A stretch of DNA of 44,053 nt from an uncultured Eubacterium sp. (GTDB taxonomy: Bacteria; Bacillota; Clostridia; Lachnospirales; Lachnospiraceae), in contig CAJTZX010000034.1 of NCBI GenBank assembly GCA_910584345.1, forward strand, positions 1-44,053, in the 5' to 3' direction. Made by a program: the position numbers and the translations under genes. Below, one piece after another: positions 17,042 through 26,694 of the stretch. A model generated the notes under the pieces. It had not been told where the DNA came from. It did no database searches and saw only the letters and a list, made by a program, of their open reading frames with translations. Every line of letters starts with the position of its first letter. Position 1 is the stretch's first letter.

Positions 17042-18262
17042 TTATAAATATTTTGCTAATTGCTGCGCTCGGTGCTTCCATGTGTGTGAATCCCGCGCAA
17101 TCGTCTGTCCGCGGCAGGATAACTCAAATAACTGCCCTGGATCGTCAAGCAGCTTCCTTACCAGATCCGGCAATTGCTCTAAATGCTGCAAATCATAATA
17201 GACTACCGCATCCATATGCTGCAGCTGCTCCCGCAGGTAAATGCTGTCATCCGTAAGCGCTGCCGCGCCCTGCAGCATGGCGGTAAAAATACGGTCATGT
17301 GCTCCGTCTTTAAACCACGGCATCGTATTTAGAGCAATCTTTGTCTGCGCCATTGCCTGTACGCAGTCTGCAGAACTTACCATACGGCCGGATAACATCA
17401 GATTTTCAGGACGTGCGCAAGATATTTTCTCCCAGTCTTTGCCATATAGATGTACTTTAATTCCGCCTTCTGCCAGAATCCGCACCGTCTTTTCCCGAAA
17501 ATAAGTGCGAATCCACAAATCGACAGCAGGCATTGTACTCATCGCTTCGCATAGCTGTGAATCGCTTAGATTTGGTATTTCGCGGCGTAAATATGTTTCT
17601 ATGCAGGAAAGCAGATTTTGTTTTGGATTTTTCAGGAACGCTTGAATGATCTCATAATAAAAATCGCGGTATTCCGGCTCCATTGCCGCAAGCTGTGTAT
17701 CTATATTTGAAACAGGTACATAATTGGCTGTCAATACAAGCGTATCCGGACGCTGCATCCATTGTTCAAACGCTGCTTCATCTGGTACTGCCACCGTCTC
17801 ACAGACACCTTCTTTTGGAAGATCATTTCCGGCAAGCGGCAGAAATTCACAAAATATAGCCGGATAAAACCGTTTCATATACGATACATGATCTCTATCG
17901 ATACAAAATGTCCGCAAATTCGCAACCGGATACTGTAATGCCTGATAATAATAAATTGGATGGTCCACCATAATATTCAGGCATTGCATATCCAGCTGTT
18001 CCCAAAGGCTGAGCATCGGTTCTCCGGTATCAGAAAAATCCCACAGCTGTTCCTCTGCACTTAAACCGATAAAATTAAACGTAAGGAGTACAGCTTCTTT
18101 TTCCTGCACAGCCTGCCGCAGCTTCCATGCGCTTAAGCCAAGCATATCAAAATCCATCCAAAATATTTCATAGCCCCATGCTGCAAACGCATCCGCCAGC
18201 TGCATAGAAAAATACGTCAGCGTCTCGACCGCATGTTTGCATAATACAATCATCTTATTCAT
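17042..18262 (-). CDS. CgeB-like glycosyltransferase
   Basis: A 406-residue cytosolic protein with a two-domain GT-B layout: an N-terminal half (MIVLCKHAVETL, later VDHPIYYY) and a C-terminal half with the sugar-nucleotide type motif DRIFTAMLQGAAALTDDS, which matches the Glyco_trans_1_2/CgeB pattern. The acceptor is unknown; such proteins often act on surface or spore glycans. The start is the ATG at 18262, one base after the UPF0210 stop (TAATATG), so it is coupled to that gene. A longer in-frame extension into the UPF0210 gene is unlikely. Confidence 0.72.
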   Translation of the reverse strand: MNKMIVLCKHAVETLTYFSMQLADAFAAWGYEIFWMDFDMLGLSAWKLRQAVQEKEAVLLTFNFIGLSAEEQLWDFSDTGEPMLSLWEQLDMQCLNIMVDHPIYYYQALQYPVANLRTFCIDRDHVSYMKRFYPAIFCEFLPLAGNDLPKEGVCETVAVPDEAAFEQWMQRPDTLVLTANYVPVSNIDTQLAAMEPEYRDFYYEIIQAFLKNPKQNLLSCIETYLRREIPNLSDSQLCEAMSTMPAVDLWIRTYFREKTVRILAEGGIKVHLYGKDWEKISCARPENLMLSGRMVSSADCVQAMAQTKIALNTMPWFKDGAHDRIFTAMLQGAAALTDDSIYLREQLQHMDAVVYYDLQHLEQLPDLVRKLLDDPGQLFELSCRGQTIARDSHTWKHRAQQLAKYL

Positions 18263-18263
18263 A

Positions 18264-19628
18264 TTAATTTTTAAAGCTGTGAACCGGCGCTGGAATTCTC
18301 CCTGCACGTCTGATAAACGCACTGCAGTCATATGGATTGACCGGCATAATCGGTGCATAGCCAAGCAGCCCGCCAAATTCAGCCTTTTCACCAACCCCTT
18401 TTCCAATGACAGGAATCAGACGCACAGCCGTAGTCTTTTGATTAATCATACCAATCGCCATTTCATCCGCAATGATGCCTGCTATCGTAAAAGCGTTTGT
18501 ATCTCCCGGGATGGCGATCATATCCAGTCCCACCGAGCAGACGCAAGTCATTGCCTCCAGCTTTTCCAATGTCAGCGCTTTTGCTTCTACCGCATCAATC
18601 ATGCCCTGATCCTCGCTAACCGGAATAAATGCACCGCTTAAGCCACCGACATAAGAGGATGCCATAATACCGCCCTTTTTCACCTGGTCATTTAATAGCG
18701 CTAACGCCGCTGTCGTACCTGGCGCTCCGGCATATTCCACGCCGATTTCGTGCAAAATATCTGCTACGCTGTCGCCGACTGCAGGCGTCGGCGCCAAGGA
18801 CAGATCGATGATGCCGAATGGAATGCCAAGACGTTTGGATGCTTCTTGTGCAACAAGCTGTCCGACACGTGTAATTTTAAAAGCTGTCTTTTTAATCGTC
18901 TCGCAAAGTATCTCAAAACTCTCTCCACGCACCTGTTCCAGTGCGGTTTTTACAACACCTGGACCGCTGACGCCGACATGAATCACGGCATCTGCTTCTG
19001 TCACGCCATGAAATGCGCCTGCCATAAATGGATTATCATCCGGTGCATTGCAAAAGATCACTAATTTCGCGCATCCAATCGAATCTTTATCCTTTGTAAA
19101 CTCCGCCGTCTGCTTTACAATTTCTCCCATTAGCCGAACTGCGTCCATATCTATGCCCGTCTTTGTGGAGCCGACATTGACTGAGCTGCATACGAAGTCC
19201 GTTTCCGCTAATGCCTTTGGTATCGAACGGATTAGATTTTCATCTGCCGTTGTCATGCCTTTGGACACAAGCGCCGAATATCCGCCAATAAAATTCACAC
19301 CTGTCTTTTTTGCCGCGCGGTCAAGCGTATGGGCTATGGAAACAAAATCGTCCGGCGACTTACACGCCGCTGCGCCGATCAAAGCGATCGGCGTAACAGA
19401 AATCCGTTTGTTGACGATCGGAATACAATAACTGTTCTCAATCTTTTGCCCTACCGCTACCAAATCTCTTGCCGTTGCCGTTATTTTATCGTATATTTTT
19501 TCATTTAATTTTTCCAAATCCGAATCGATACAGTCCAACAGGCTGATACCAAGCGTAATCGTACGCACATCCAGATTTTCCTGCTCGATCATCTTATTTG
19601 TTTCTGCTACTTCTCGTATATTTATCAT
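18264..19628 (-). CDS. UPF0210 (PFL/DUF711) family protein
   Basis: A 454-residue protein of the UPF0210 family, typically encoded next to a UPF0237 ACT-domain protein, as here. Conserved stretches include SVNVGSTKTGIDMDAVRLMG, VHVGVSGPGVV-like text (VIHVGVSGPGV) and GGLLGYAPIMPV. The biochemical role is not established; the pairing with an ACT domain suggests amino-acid control. The start is the ATG at 19628 (MINIREVAETN) behind a weak GGCGG; a longer frame upstream overlaps the ACT gene. Confidence 0.88.
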   Translation of the reverse strand: MINIREVAETNKMIEQENLDVRTITLGISLLDCIDSDLEKLNEKIYDKITATARDLVAVGQKIENSYCIPIVNKRISVTPIALIGAAACKSPDDFVSIAHTLDRAAKKTGVNFIGGYSALVSKGMTTADENLIRSIPKALAETDFVCSSVNVGSTKTGIDMDAVRLMGEIVKQTAEFTKDKDSIGCAKLVIFCNAPDDNPFMAGAFHGVTEADAVIHVGVSGPGVVKTALEQVRGESFEILCETIKKTAFKITRVGQLVAQEASKRLGIPFGIIDLSLAPTPAVGDSVADILHEIGVEYAGAPGTTAALALLNDQVKKGGIMASSYVGGLSGAFIPVSEDQGMIDAVEAKALTLEKLEAMTCVCSVGLDMIAIPGDTNAFTIAGIIADEMAIGMINQKTTAVRLIPVIGKGVGEKAEFGGLLGYAPIMPVNPYDCSAFIRRAGRIPAPVHSFKN

Positions 19629-19668
19629 GGGAAATCCGCCGTCACAGCTTTTCCTTTCTATCATATTT

Positions 19669-19965
19669 TTAAATCCGGTGCATTTTTTCAAAAATCTCTT
19701 CTTTTTGGCATTTGATGCTGACACCGATTGCTTCTCCAATTTTATCCAGCTCTTTGGAGCAATTCGAAAACGATACTTCGGAATCGTTCATTTCTACAAT
19801 CATCATCATATGAAAATAACCTTGCACAATTGTCTGAGAAATATCTAAAACATTAATATTTTTTTCTGATAAATAGGTGCAGACTTTTGCAATAATCCCT
19901 ACCGTATCTTTACCGAGTACTGTAATAATCGTTTTATCTGACCGTTTTTCTGCTGCCTGTTCCAT
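19669..19965 (-). CDS. UPF0237 ACT-domain protein
   Basis: A 98-residue single ACT domain (TIITVLGKDTVGIIAKVCTY, then INVLDISQTIV and a Met-rich strand). It probably binds a small ligand such as an amino acid and regulates the UPF0210 partner, which starts 40 bp downstream. The AAAGAGAG ribosome site is weak. The 130-bp region upstream holds two inverted repeats but no clear promoter. Confidence 0.88.
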   Translation of the reverse strand: MEQAAEKRSDKTIITVLGKDTVGIIAKVCTYLSEKNINVLDISQTIVQGYFHMMMIVEMNDSEVSFSNCSKELDKIGEAIGVSIKCQKEEIFEKMHRI

Positions 19966-20005
19966 TTCATTTTTCTCTCTTTCTTTTATTGATACTCACA
20001 ACACT

Positions 20006-20089
20006 AAACTTTGCCAATGATCCAGACTCACGAGCGTTTCCATGTTATGCATCCGTGGTAAAGTTTATCACTCATAAGTATAACTTATG
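20006..20089. repeat. Two inverted repeats downstream of MBL gene
   Basis: A 17-bp palindrome (CATAAGT-ATA-ACTTATG, 20073-20089) lies about 10 bp beyond the metallo-hydrolase stop. A second, longer stem joins AAACTTTGCC (20006-20015) with GGTAAAGTTT (20057-20066), 9 of 10 paired. Neither has a U-tract. They may end the polA-operon transcript or form an operator for the ACT gene. Confidence 0.4.
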
Positions 20090-20098
20090 CCTTGTAAA

Positions 20099-20896
20099 TC
20101 ATGCGCAAAACATCTGTGAGACTTCCTGGCGCTTTGCCACATAAATTGGAAAATCGTCCCCTTTGTAAGGATTTTCTCCCATTGATACTTCCAGCCGCAC
20201 CGTCTCATAAGCAAGCTCCGCAAAATTATTTTCCTTGCTCAGATGCCCAAGTATCACTGCCCGAAACCGGTCATGCAGCAGCCGGCCAAGCAGCCGGCCG
20301 GACAGCACATTGGATAAATGCCCTCTGTCGCCTAAAATACGCTGCTTTAGCGGATACGGATAACTGCCTGTCTGCAGCATCCGCACATCATGATTCGCTT
20401 CCAGCAGTAAAATATCCATATTTTGCAGCTTTTCCACAAGATTGTCGTCATACGTTCCAAGATCTGTAATCACACCGATTTTTTTGCTTTCCGTTTTCAT
20501 AATATAAGCGACCGGATCTGCCGCATCATGAGAAATTGAAATCGGATGCACCATCATATCTCCTATCTGAAATTCCTGCCCTGGAACAATCGGATGCAGC
20601 AAATCCTCATCGATTCTTCCAACAGACTTTACCATACGTATGGCGTCCAACGTCCCCTTTGTCCCATAGATCGGAAGCCCGTAACGCCTCGCCAGCACGC
20701 CAAGACCTGCGATATGGTCAATATGCTCATGGGTAATGAGAATCGCTTTCATCTCACTCGTTTTCAATCCTACCGAATTTAACCCCGTTTCTATCCGTTT
20801 TCCGCTGATTCCTGCATCTACAAGCAAATGAGACGCCTGCGTGCCGACACAAATACAATTTCCGCTGCTGCCGCTTGCAATACTACATAATTCCAT
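20099..20896 (-). CDS. Metallo-beta-lactamase-fold hydrolase, WalJ/YycJ-like
   Basis: A 265-residue cytosolic hydrolase. The metal motif THEHIDH (near residue 57), a His in PISISHDAADP, the Asp in ITDLGTYDD and a late GHLSKENN provide the full set of ligands. The overall pattern, from CSIASGSSGNC onward, matches the YycJ/WalJ family, linked in Firmicutes to DNA and cell-division control. The ATG at 20896 overlaps the end of the FtsA-like gene (AACTGATATG), with AAGGA 8 bases upstream, so it is the last gene of the polA operon. Confidence 0.88.
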   Translation of the reverse strand: MELCSIASGSSGNCICVGTQASHLLVDAGISGKRIETGLNSVGLKTSEMKAILITHEHIDHIAGLGVLARRYGLPIYGTKGTLDAIRMVKSVGRIDEDLLHPIVPGQEFQIGDMMVHPISISHDAADPVAYIMKTESKKIGVITDLGTYDDNLVEKLQNMDILLLEANHDVRMLQTGSYPYPLKQRILGDRGHLSNVLSGRLLGRLLHDRFRAVILGHLSKENNFAELAYETVRLEVSMGENPYKGDDFPIYVAKRQEVSQMFCA

Positions 20897-20897
20897 A

Positions 20898-23800
20898 TCA
20901 GTTATCCTTCCAATAAATGTCAATCTTATCTCCCGGCTGTAGCAGCTGCGTATATTGCGCATCTTCGCCGTTTACCTGTGTGACAAGCATCCGTCCGCGT
21001 GATTGTGACAGATCAAATAAAATATAATCAAATATATCAACAAAAATATATTCTTTTTTCTGCTTCATCGTAATCGTTTCCCCATTTACGATAACCTCAC
21101 AAGATGGCTCAGCAGGTTCCTCCACTGGCTGTACCTCCTGCTCCTGTGCTGCATAAAACGGAACATCCTCCCGAACCGGTGAAGCCGCGGAAGCCGGCCC
21201 TGTATATGCTGCCTCTGCAGGTGTACCCGCCAGTGTATCTTTTACAACATCCAGCAATACTTCTGCATTTACAGGCGGGACTGCCGTGCTTGCTGTATGA
21301 TCTGCTATCGGTTCTATTGGACTTTCAGAAGAAACCATCGTCTTTTCTGCTGACACAGGCACCTGACTCATGTCTGCAAGTTCTGGCAGCGGCGGCAATT
21401 CTGCCGGCATATCTGAAAATGTCTGTTCAGATCCCAAATCATTTTGTGGCAGCATCTTAATTCCAACCGGCCCTTCTATGCGTTCCTTTGGAGTTTCGTC
21501 CTCTTTTGCCAAAGGCTGCGGCGATTTTTTTGCAGGTGCATCTGGATATACGTCCTGAGGTGTGGAACGATAAGAAATCACTTTCCAGTCCACACTGAAA
21601 TTCTCATATACAAGCGCCTGCATGTCTTCTACACGGTTATTGACTAAAATATCTGCATCCATATCCAGCTCTACATCCATAAATTCTGCGAGCTGGGCTA
21701 CCGTATAAAAGCTTCTTGTTATAATTGCGTCATGCTCTTTGATTTCATAAGTCGGCGGCTCTAAAACACCGTTTACCTCCACATAACGCGGGCAAGTAAC
21801 CAGTTTCCCATTCACTTCAAACGTAATCGTAGAGCTATGATACTCTTCCAGCTGCCCGACCAGATAATGTGCTTCTCTGCCGGCCGTAGAAGGTTCAATG
21901 GTAATCTCACAGTTTGGTTCGATTGGTGTATTAATGGATGCAGGACGGTCATTCATCCGAATAATCGCAGCCTCTCCGGCGTCTCCCCTTACGATGCGCG
22001 GCCTGCCGTTAACCGTAAAATTAATTTCTCTTCCGCGCTTTGGAAACAGCTGGTCATTCGGAAATCCAGCCTGAATTGCGGCATCTACGATCGTCAGCTT
22101 ATTATTATCATATAGTTTCAGCCGTTCCCCGTTAAAGCGCACCATAATAAAGTTATTTTTCTGCTCATAATAATTCAGACAAATACCGATTGGCGTCACA
22201 AGCAGCGGATCTTTTATAATATCATCCTGTATAAATGTAACTTCTTTTAACACTTCCTCGCCGCGCAGCGCTACACGCTCCTGTGGCAGCTCCAGCTTTT
22301 GAGCAAGCATTTCATCAAAGCCATGGATCTTTCCGCCGCCGCCTACGATAAACGTAGCGCTGACACTTTGATCTCCGTTCAGCTCTTTAATTTTTTCAGC
22401 TACATCAGTAGTCATTTTATCTACTAACGGCTCTGTCAGCTTCCACACTTCTTCTGCCTTAATCGTATGCTTTAAGCTCATAATATCTTCAAATTCGATT
22501 TCGTCGTCCGTAGCTGCCGACAATTTTATATGCTCTGCCATTTTAAAATCAACAAGGTAATGCTGTACGATCATCTCCGTCAGCTCGTCTCCTGCAAACG
22601 GAATCATACCATAAGCAATAATACTGCCATCTCTCGTCAATGAAATATCTGAGGTTCCGGCGCCAACGTCCACGAGCGCGATATTCAGCATACGGAAATT
22701 TTCCGGGATAGCCACATCAATCGCGGCAATCGGCTCCAACGTCATATTTGCCACGGTAAGCCCTGCAAATCCGACAGCCATATACAGTCCGTCAACAACA
22801 TCCTCCGGCAGAAACGTCACAATAATTTTTTCTGAAATCTTATCTGCTTTATGACTTTCCAGATTGGAAAATATTTCATCATTGATATAATATTTCATGA
22901 CCGAATAGCCGACACAATAAAACTTATATTTGGTATCGTTTGCGTCTTTTAACTCCTGTGCCGCTTTATCTACACCAAGCAGATCCAATGTATGAATATG
23001 TTCGCCTGTCACTACTGTTTCTTCTGGGAACTCATATTCTACATATGTCGTTACTGTTTTCAACACACGTCCAGCTGCTGCGATGCATACTTCTGTCAGC
23101 TCTTGTCCGATCTGGTCTTCCAGCTTTTCTTTAATGACAGAAATTGTGCGCCCGACACGGCCGATATCATGAATCTGCCCATCCAGCATAGCTCTCGTCT
23201 CATGCTCCATTGCATACTGTGCCACTACTATAAATTCTTTCTCTTTTTTATATCCTACCGTACCTACAACATTGCGCGTACCGATATCCAGTCCGAATAC
23301 GTATTGCAGCTCTTCCTCCTTTTGTGTGTCCTTTTGTCTGTCCTCCCGTCCGAGTGCTCTTTCCATGCTTCTGTCTCCTTTATCATTTAAAAGCTGCGCC
23401 AGCTGCAAATAAACCTGCGCAATCGGTCCGTTATTATCTATGACCACCTGGCAATGTCTGCGGTACTCCCCTTCGGAAAGCTGTGCCGCAAATATTTGCT
23501 CTATTTTCTCATCCGAATAACCCCGCGTCTCGATCAGGCGCTGTCTGCGGTTTTCCTCCGTCACATAGACATACCATAACTCATCGCAGATCTGCCCGTA
23601 ACCGTCTTCGATTAATAACGCCGCCTCCAGCACGACATAATCCGTCGAACCGCTCCTGCGTTCTTTTTCCACTTCCTTTAAAATATATTCTTTTACTGCA
23701 GGATGGACAATGCTGTTTAACCGCTCCCTCTTTTCCTCGTCCGCAAAGATAATCTCTGCCAAACGCTGCCTGTGAAATCTGCCGTTATGAAGCCATATTT

Positions 23801-23972
23801 TCTCCTGCGCAAACTCTTTTTGAAGCCTTACATAGCAATCGTAGCCCGGTTCCATAATTTCATGGGCGACCTCATCTGCAATCAGCGTCCTAACCCTGTA
23901 ATTTTTTCTCAGATAGGCAAGTATGGTAGACTTTCCAGCACCGACACCGCCCGTAATTCCAATAAATTTCAT
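20898..23972 (-). CDS. coaE: Dephospho-CoA kinase fused to FtsA-like protein
   Basis: One uninterrupted frame of about 1,024 residues. Residues 1-202 are a complete CoaE (P-loop GGVGAGKST, ADEVAHEI, VVLEAALLIEDG), the last step of CoA synthesis. The rest is an actin-fold protein of the FtsA/PilM type: phosphate-1 FGLDIGTRN, phosphate-2 VDVGAGTSDIS, adenosine motif FIVGGGGKIHGF. This is followed by a Lachnospiraceae-style extension, a Pro/Glu/Ala-rich linker (about 157 residues) and a conserved 67-residue C-terminal domain. The coaE stop is missing, yet AAAGGAG and an ATG (23366) remain at the boundary, so the FtsA-like part may also be made alone. The ATG at 23972 is preferred over a GTG three codons earlier. 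Confidence 0.85.
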   Translation of the reverse strand: MKFIGITGGVGAGKSTILAYLRKNYRVRTLIADEVAHEIMEPGYDCYVRLQKEFAQEKIWLHNGRFHRQRLAEIIFADEEKRERLNSIVHPAVKEYILKEVEKERRSGSTDYVVLEAALLIEDGYGQICDELWYVYVTEENRRQRLIETRGYSDEKIEQIFAAQLSEGEYRRHCQVVIDNNGPIAQVYLQLAQLLNDKGDRSMERALGREDRQKDTQKEEELQYVFGLDIGTRNVVGTVGYKKEKEFIVVAQYAMEHETRAMLDGQIHDIGRVGRTISVIKEKLEDQIGQELTEVCIAAAGRVLKTVTTYVEYEFPEETVVTGEHIHTLDLLGVDKAAQELKDANDTKYKFYCVGYSVMKYYINDEIFSNLESHKADKISEKIIVTFLPEDVVDGLYMAVGFAGLTVANMTLEPIAAIDVAIPENFRMLNIALVDVGAGTSDISLTRDGSIIAYGMIPFAGDELTEMIVQHYLVDFKMAEHIKLSAATDDEIEFEDIMSLKHTIKAEEVWKLTEPLVDKMTTDVAEKIKELNGDQSVSATFIVGGGGKIHGFDEMLAQKLELPQERVALRGEEVLKEVTFIQDDIIKDPLLVTPIGICLNYYEQKNNFIMVRFNGERLKLYDNNKLTIVDAAIQAGFPNDQLFPKRGREINFTVNGRPRIVRGDAGEAAIIRMNDRPASINTPIEPNCEITIEPSTAGREAHYLVGQLEEYHSSTITFEVNGKLVTCPRYVEVNGVLEPPTYEIKEHDAIITRSFYTVAQLAEFMDVELDMDADILVNNRVEDMQALVYENFSVDWKVISYRSTPQDVYPDAPAKKSPQPLAKEDETPKERIEGPVGIKMLPQNDLGSEQTFSDMPAELPPLPELADMSQVPVSAEKTMVSSESPIEPIADHTASTAVPPVNAEVLLDVVKDTLAGTPAEAAYTGPASAASPVREDVPFYAAQEQEVQPVEEPAEPSCEVIVNGETITMKQKKEYIFVDIFDYILFDLSQSRGRMLVTQVNGEDAQYTQLLQPGDKIDIYWKDN
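23366..23381 (-). promoter_or_regulatory. Internal ribosome site and start of FtsA-like part
   Basis: AAAGGAG (23375-23381) precedes an in-frame ATG at 23366 by 8 bases, exactly where the CoaE domain reaches its normal length. This looks like the original start of a separate ftsA-like gene and would give a product of about 822 residues beginning MERALGRED. Confidence 0.7.
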
Positions 23973-24001
23973 TCCGTTCACCCTGACCGTTTCTTTTTTA
24001 T

Positions 24002-26671
24002 CTACTTTGCCTCATACCAGTTCGTACCGGAATGCATATCAATTTCCAGCGAAACCGCCAAATCCGCCGCATGATGCATCTCCTGTTCCAATATTTCTGA
24101 TACCTGCTCAACCTCTTCTCGAAACGTCTCTACAAGCAGTTCATCGTGCACCTGCAAAATCAGTCTGGATTTTAACCCATCTGCCAAAAGCCTGTCATGC
24201 ACCCGGTTCATAGCAATCTTAATGATATCTGCAGCCGTACCCTGAATCGGAGAATTCATCGCCACACGCTCGCCAAATGACCGCTGCATAAAATTACTTG
24301 ACTTTAACTCCGGCACCGGACGAATACGGCCAAACATCGAAACAACTTTTCCGGTTTCTTTTGCTTCTTTTACCATTTGATCTAAAAACGCCTTTACGCC
24401 CGGATATGTGTGAAAATACTGTTCGATATAATCTTGTGCTTCTTTTCTAGTAATGCTTAGATCCTGGCTGAGTCCAAAAGAACTGATTCCATATACGATT
24501 CCAAAGTTTACGGCCTTTGCATTTCTGCGCTGTAAATCTGTTACTTCCTCGAATGGGATATGGAACACCTGGGAAGCTGTCATCCGGTGGATATCCTGCG
24601 CTTCTTTATATGCCTGAATCAGATTTTCATCTGCCGACATATGCGCCAATACCCGCAGCTCAATCTGCGAATAATCCGCATCTAAAAATACACAGCCTTC
24701 TCTCGGCAAAAACACCTTCCGAATCAGTCTTCCTAATTCCATACGGATTGGAATATTCTGCAGATTGGGCTCGGTACTGCTTAAGCGTCCAGTCGCCGTA
24801 ATCGTCTGGTTAAACGTCGTATGAATCCGCCCGTCTGCCCCGATAAATGCCGCCAGTCCGTCCGCATACGTCGACTTTAGCTTTGCCAGCTGACGGTATT
24901 CTAAGATTTGTGCGATGAGCGGATATTCCGGCGCCAGCTTATCCAGTACATCCGCTGCAGTGGAATATCCTGTTTTCGTCTTTTTTCCATATGGCATTTT
25001 CAGTTTTTCAAATAAAATCACGCCAAGCTGCTTTGGTGAATTGATATTAAATGTTTCACCAGCTCCTTCATAAATCACGGTTTCTAATTCCGTAATACGC
25101 TCTTGCAGCTTTCTCCCATACTCTTCCAGCGCGGCCGCTTCGCAGCGGATGCCCTCTTTTTCCATATCGGACAGCGTATAAACCAATGGCATTTCAATCT
25201 CTGAAAATAACTGCTGCATACCTGCTTCTTTCAGCTTTTGCTTTAAAATACCCATCGTCTTTAGTGCTGTATATGCCGGATAGCAGACGGCCTCTAAAAA
25301 CTCCTGCGGCTGTGTCTGCATCGCCGTTTCATAAGACAATTTTCCAAGCAAATCCGCTCGGGAAGGAAACATCTCGCCCAGATAGTCTTTTGCAAGATCT
25401 TCATAATGATATTCATTTTTTAAAGGATTCAGCAAATAAGCCGCTATTGTAACATCAAATAACTGCTTCTGCGCAGGGATGTCCACAAATTTTAATGCAT
25501 GTTTGATATCAAAAGACGCCACAAGGTTTCCTGACGTCATCACTTTTGCAAGCCTGCCGCATAATTCTTTGTCAGATAAAAGCGCGTCATCTGCCTTTTG
25601 ATCCGTCTGTCCGCATGAAATAAAATAGACTTCCTTATCTGAAAGAGCGGCTGCCGCTCCATAAATAACGCCCTTTTCTTCAACAAACCATACCGCACAT
25701 GTCTGCGCATTCTCCAGCATTTCAAAAATCCGTTCTGCCTGCGCGGCATCCGTAACTTTTTGAAAACAATCTTTCATCGGATTTTGATTTGCCATCTCAT
25801 TTTGTCCCTGGAACCGCGTCAGCATATTTTTAAATTCCAGACGCTTACAAAGCTCATATGCCTGCGGCGTATATAAATTTCCAAGCTTTGCCTGCGCAGA
25901 ATCATAGGCTATATCCGCATTCGTCTCTATGGTAACAAGCTTTTTAGAAAACCTGGCCTTCTCATAATTTTCACGGAAAGATTCCCGCACTTTTGATTTT
26001 GGCATATCGTCAATATGTGCATATGCATTCTCGATGCTTCCATACTGGCTGATGATTTTAACCGCTGTTTTTTCACCGATTCCAGGCACTCCCGGCACAT
26101 TATCCGATGAATCGCCCATCAGCGCTTTCACATCAATAAATTCTTCCGGTGTCACGCTGTATTTTTCCATTACCTGTTTCGCATAATAATCTTCTACCTC
26201 AGTCCCGGTCTTTTTTGTCTTTGGAATACGGATTTTAATACGCTCTGACGCCAGCTGCAGCAAATCCCTGTCGCCAGACACAACCGAAACAAGCATCCCT
26301 TGTGCTTCTGCGCGTTTTGCAATCGTACCAAGCAGATCATCCGCCTCATACCCTGCCTTTTCCACGATGGTAACACCCATCGCCTGCAGCATTTCTTTCA
26401 TTACCGGCACCTGCTCGCGCAGCTCGGCAGCCATCGGCTTTCTCGTCCCTTTATATTCTGCATACATCTCGTGACGAAATGTCGGCGCACTTACATCAAA
26501 TGCGACTGTCAGATAATCCGGCTGCTCTTCTTCCAGAATACGAAATAAAATATTCAGAAATCCGTATACCGCATTTGTATGCAGACCTTCGGAATTCGAC
26601 AAATCTGGAATTCCAAAAAAGGCTCTGTTTAATATACTATGTCCATCGATCAAAACCAGCTTTTCGCTCAT
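24002..26671 (-). CDS. polA: DNA polymerase I
   Basis: An 889-residue repair and Okazaki-fragment polymerase. The 5'-3' nuclease domain fills about residues 1-290 (LIDGHSILNRAFFG, ALMGDSSDNVPGVPGIGEKTA). A degenerate exonuclease-like middle domain lacks the DxE metal ligands (AVWFVEEKG at the expected place), so proofreading is probably absent, as in many Firmicute Pol I enzymes. The polymerase domain has motif A (DADYSQIELRVLAHMS), the O-helix (RRNAKAVNFGIVYG) and motif C (QVHDELLVE). AAAGGAG lies 6 bases before the ATG. The coaE fusion starts about 30 bp downstream. Confidence 0.96.
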   Translation of the reverse strand: MSEKLVLIDGHSILNRAFFGIPDLSNSEGLHTNAVYGFLNILFRILEEEQPDYLTVAFDVSAPTFRHEMYAEYKGTRKPMAAELREQVPVMKEMLQAMGVTIVEKAGYEADDLLGTIAKRAEAQGMLVSVVSGDRDLLQLASERIKIRIPKTKKTGTEVEDYYAKQVMEKYSVTPEEFIDVKALMGDSSDNVPGVPGIGEKTAVKIISQYGSIENAYAHIDDMPKSKVRESFRENYEKARFSKKLVTIETNADIAYDSAQAKLGNLYTPQAYELCKRLEFKNMLTRFQGQNEMANQNPMKDCFQKVTDAAQAERIFEMLENAQTCAVWFVEEKGVIYGAAAALSDKEVYFISCGQTDQKADDALLSDKELCGRLAKVMTSGNLVASFDIKHALKFVDIPAQKQLFDVTIAAYLLNPLKNEYHYEDLAKDYLGEMFPSRADLLGKLSYETAMQTQPQEFLEAVCYPAYTALKTMGILKQKLKEAGMQQLFSEIEMPLVYTLSDMEKEGIRCEAAALEEYGRKLQERITELETVIYEGAGETFNINSPKQLGVILFEKLKMPYGKKTKTGYSTAADVLDKLAPEYPLIAQILEYRQLAKLKSTYADGLAAFIGADGRIHTTFNQTITATGRLSSTEPNLQNIPIRMELGRLIRKVFLPREGCVFLDADYSQIELRVLAHMSADENLIQAYKEAQDIHRMTASQVFHIPFEEVTDLQRRNAKAVNFGIVYGISSFGLSQDLSITRKEAQDYIEQYFHTYPGVKAFLDQMVKEAKETGKVVSMFGRIRPVPELKSSNFMQRSFGERVAMNSPIQGTAADIIKIAMNRVHDRLLADGLKSRLILQVHDELLVETFREEVEQVSEILEQEMHHAADLAVSLEIDMHSGTNWYEAK

Positions 26672-26694
26672 GGATGACTCCTTTATTTCAATTG

